6,545 nt of DNA from Verrucomicrobiaceae bacterium (GTDB taxonomy: Bacteria > Verrucomicrobiota > Verrucomicrobiia > Verrucomicrobiales > Verrucomicrobiaceae), in the NCBI GenBank assembly GCA_947463285.1, contig CANHTV010000218.1, positions 1-6,545 on the forward strand, given 5' to 3'. The notes under the pieces are model-generated. The model did no database searches, was not told where the DNA came from, and saw only the letters and a list, made by a program, of their open reading frames with translations. Below, piece by piece: positions 4,864 through 6,545 of the stretch (its first letter is position 1; each line of letters starts with the position of its first letter). Both the position numbers and the translations under genes were made by a program.

Positions 4864-6024
4864 TCACCCGCGAAAAACCATCGCGGGCTCCAAGCGGGCA
4901 ACGCGCCAGATACCGAGAAGAGCGGAAAAGGTGCAGATGATTAGGATGACGCCGAGCACGGCAGGCGGGACGATCTCGGGCATATAAAACGGCGGTTGCT
5001 CATTTTTCAGCGCTGGGAAGGCAAAACGGGCGGTAAAAAACATGCCGATGCCGTAACCGATGAAGCCAACCGTGAAGGCCTGCGTCAGCAGCATGAGGCA
5101 GAGAGTCCAGGTGGAGGTGCCCATGGCCTTGAGAGCGCCCAAGTGCTTCATGTGCTCCAAGACGAAGCTGTAAAACGTCTGACATGAGATGGCCATGCCA
5201 ACGATGAAACCGATGACGACGGTGATGCCGAAAGAAAAAGGGATACCGGTGTTTTTCACATACCACCAAACCGTGGTGGTGTTGAAGTCGCGCTCTGATT
5301 CACCAAAGCCACGATTGAGGAATGCTTTCAGACCCGTCTCTTTCTCGATGTCTTCAGCACACTGGGCCTCGCTGATGCCAGGACGCGGAGCGGCGATCAC
5401 GGCTGAGAGCATCTTGCGCTGAGCTGGAGTGTATTGCAGCGCTCGCTCATAGGTCGTCCAGACATACGGACCGCCTGTGAAAGACTGCACCGTGTCAGCG
5501 ATACCCACGACACGGGCCTCCTGATCATTGATTTCAAACATGTCGCCGATCTTCACCTCCCGGCCTTTGACTTCCGCGAGGCGCTTCACCGCGAGGTCGT
5601 CGATGATCACCGCATGAGGCAGGCGTAGATCCTCCAAGCGTCCTTCCTTGAGCTTCACGGGAGCACCCGCCAGGGTGTTAGCATCAATGCCGATGAGCTG
5701 GATGATTTTAAAGTTTCCGTTTCCCAGGCGCACGCGCTGGATGCCCGAGTAAAGGTGCGTCGCCCAGGCAACGCTATCGACACTGCGCACACGCGCCACA
5801 TCGGTATCGAGCAGAGGATTGGTCTCATTCACCTGCTCCACCTTACCTTCGACGACCCAGATCGGCGCTGGGACATTTTTCAGTGTCGCTGTGGTCCAGC
5901 TCATCAGGCCACAAAAGACCGCGATCTGCTGCGCCATGAGAAAGGTGGCAAAGACCAGCCCGGCGACAAGCATGAGATACTTGCCAGTATCGCCAAAGAG
6001 CATCTTGAGAGCGAGTCGGAGCAT
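4864..6024 (-). CDS. FtsX/MacB-like ABC transporter permease
   Basis: A 386-residue inner-membrane permease subunit of an FtsX-like (type VII, MacB/LolCE/DevC-type) ABC system. These use ATP hydrolysis in a partner subunit to drive mechanical work or export of substrates across the envelope. It has the family's layout: TM1 at about 16-40, a periplasmic domain at about 45-255, then TM2 (about 262-285), TM3 (about 308-332) and TM4 (about 352-374). Y-S-F-V-L-E-H-M-K-H-L-G-A-L-K-A-M-G (285-302) is the conserved cytoplasmic segment after TM2 that contacts the ATPase. The C-terminal R-V-A-R-L-E-P-A-M-V-F-R is the typical family ending. Length and frame are normal. No strong Shine-Dalgarno precedes the ATG. 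TATAGA on the minus strand at 6056-6051 might be a -10, without a good -35. No ATPase or adaptor gene lies downstream on this strand in the window, and upstream is a divergent gene. The substrate is not predictable. Confidence 0.92.
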   Translation of the reverse strand: MLRLALKMLFGDTGKYLMLVAGLVFATFLMAQQIAVFCGLMSWTTATLKNVPAPIWVVEGKVEQVNETNPLLDTDVARVRSVDSVAWATHLYSGIQRVRLGNGNFKIIQLIGIDANTLAGAPVKLKEGRLEDLRLPHAVIIDDLAVKRLAEVKGREVKIGDMFEINDQEARVVGIADTVQSFTGGPYVWTTYERALQYTPAQRKMLSAVIAAPRPGISEAQCAEDIEKETGLKAFLNRGFGESERDFNTTTVWWYVKNTGIPFSFGITVVIGFIVGMAISCQTFYSFVLEHMKHLGALKAMGTSTWTLCLMLLTQAFTVGFIGYGIGMFFTARFAFPALKNEQPPFYMPEIVPPAVLGVILIICTFSALLGIWRVARLEPAMVFRG

Positions 6025-6096
6025 GGGCGTTTAGAAAAAGAAGGCTGCCATCTATACGTCGCTGGGCCGGTTGGGCGAGCGCGTAGTTTTCTGAAG

Positions 6097-6545
6097 ATGG
6101 CCCGGCTCCTACGGCAGGAGATCCGGCAGGTAAGCAAGAAGCTCAGACCTGCCCTCGTAGCTCTTGCCGTGAACGCCCCGCTCTCCAGACTCCGCCTCTT
6201 GGCCGCCAGCACTCCATTGGGAGCCCTGTTGCTGGCGACCGCCTCGGCCGCTGCGGCTGCGGCTGAGTTGGACTTTTTTGAAAAGAAGGTGCGCCCCATT
6301 TTGGTGCAGCGCTGCTACGAGTGCCACTCGATCGAGTCTGGGAAAACCAAAGGCAACCTCGCCTTGGATTCCCGCGCAGCCACTCTGCAAGGTGGTGACA
6401 ACGGTGCTGCCATCGTGGTGGGTGATCCTGACAAAAGTCTGGTTATCGAAGCGATACGCTACAAGAACCAGGACATGAAAATGCCCCCCAAAGGCGCACT
6501 GCCAGCAGCCGAGGTGAAGGTGCTGGAGCAGTGGGTGAAAATGGG
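6097..6545 (+). CDS. PSCyt1-like cytochrome c domain protein, N-terminal part
   Basis: The 5' part (149 codons) of an exported haem protein that runs off the right edge. After a signal peptide (hydrophobic core L-G-A-L-L-L-A-T-A-S-A, then an Ala run) the mature part starts E-L-D-F-F-E-K-K-V-R-P-I-L and carries the haem site C73-Y-E-C76-H77. A-L-D-S-R, G-G-D-N-G-A-A-I-V-V-G-D-P and a K-M-P-P segment follow, M129 being the likely distal haem ligand. This is the arrangement of the planctomycete-type cytochrome c domain (PSCyt1), usually followed by DUF1549 and DUF1553 or other domains in large secreted proteins, often near sulfatases. What follows here is unknown. ATG 6097 is the first possible start. 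GTG 6169 (V-N-A-P-L-S-R-L-R-L) would give a neater 32-residue leader and may be the real one. Neither has a clear Shine-Dalgarno. It is divergent from the permease across 72 bp. Confidence 0.93.
   Translation, partial: MARLLRQEIRQVSKKLRPALVALAVNAPLSRLRLLAASTPLGALLLATASAAAAAAELDFFEKKVRPILVQRCYECHSIESGKTKGNLALDSRAATLQGGDNGAAIVVGDPDKSLVIEAIRYKNQDMKMPPKGALPAAEVKVLEQWVKM

Noticed and set aside
6051..6056. TATAGA on the minus strand as the permease -10
   Set aside because: No acceptable -35 at 16-18 bp, so it is mentioned only within the permease entry.
1..6545. CRISPR array, rRNA, insertion sequence with terminal inverted repeats, or known defence or toxin-antitoxin system
   Set aside because: Reading through, I saw no regularly spaced repeats, no rRNA sequence, no transposase and no toxin or defence-protein motifs.

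Overview
The window (about 54% GC by eye) most resembles the genome of a verrucomicrobium of the Prosthecobacter/Verrucomicrobium type. The pointers are a planctomycete/verrucomicrobium-type cytochrome c (PSCyt1-like) at the right edge, a decayed von Willebrand factor A (VWA) protein of a family common in that phylum, and an FtsX-like permease of a type I associate with it. The assignment rests on remembered protein families, not on a search.

Left part (1-1551): the end of an integrated or formerly integrated element. An intact tyrosine recombinase on the minus strand (321-1385) lies with its start beside the 5' end of a complete tRNA-Val(UAC) gene (1477-1551). Just downstream of it, also on the minus strand, is a 24-codon C-terminal scrap of a second tyrosine recombinase that keeps its catalytic tyrosine (212-283). 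The intact recombinase lacks the usual box I arginine and the box II histidine.

Middle part (1552-4863): a minus-strand lipoprotein gene (1711-2385) with a strong intrinsic terminator (1656-1686). Next is a stretch of gene debris: a VWA-protein pseudogene (2553-3298) with four in-frame stops, internal deletions and a frameshift, joined in frame to the last ~43 residues of a histidine kinase (3290-3427). Then comes a secreted protein with a PA14-like pattern (3847-4488), whose frame continues for 33 codons past its stop. The intergenic stretches hold several inverted repeats but no recognised gene.

Right part (4864-6545): an FtsX/MacB-type ABC transporter permease on the minus strand and, divergent from it across 72 bp, the 5' part of an exported cytochrome c-domain protein that runs off the window.

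The genes do not form one pathway. The region from the tRNA to the permease reads as a site of repeated insertion, deletion and decay between more conserved chromosomal genes. I do not see a convincing new multi-gene system. The points most worth following are the atypical recombinase with a second recombinase remnant at the tRNA, and the VWA/histidine-kinase chimaera.
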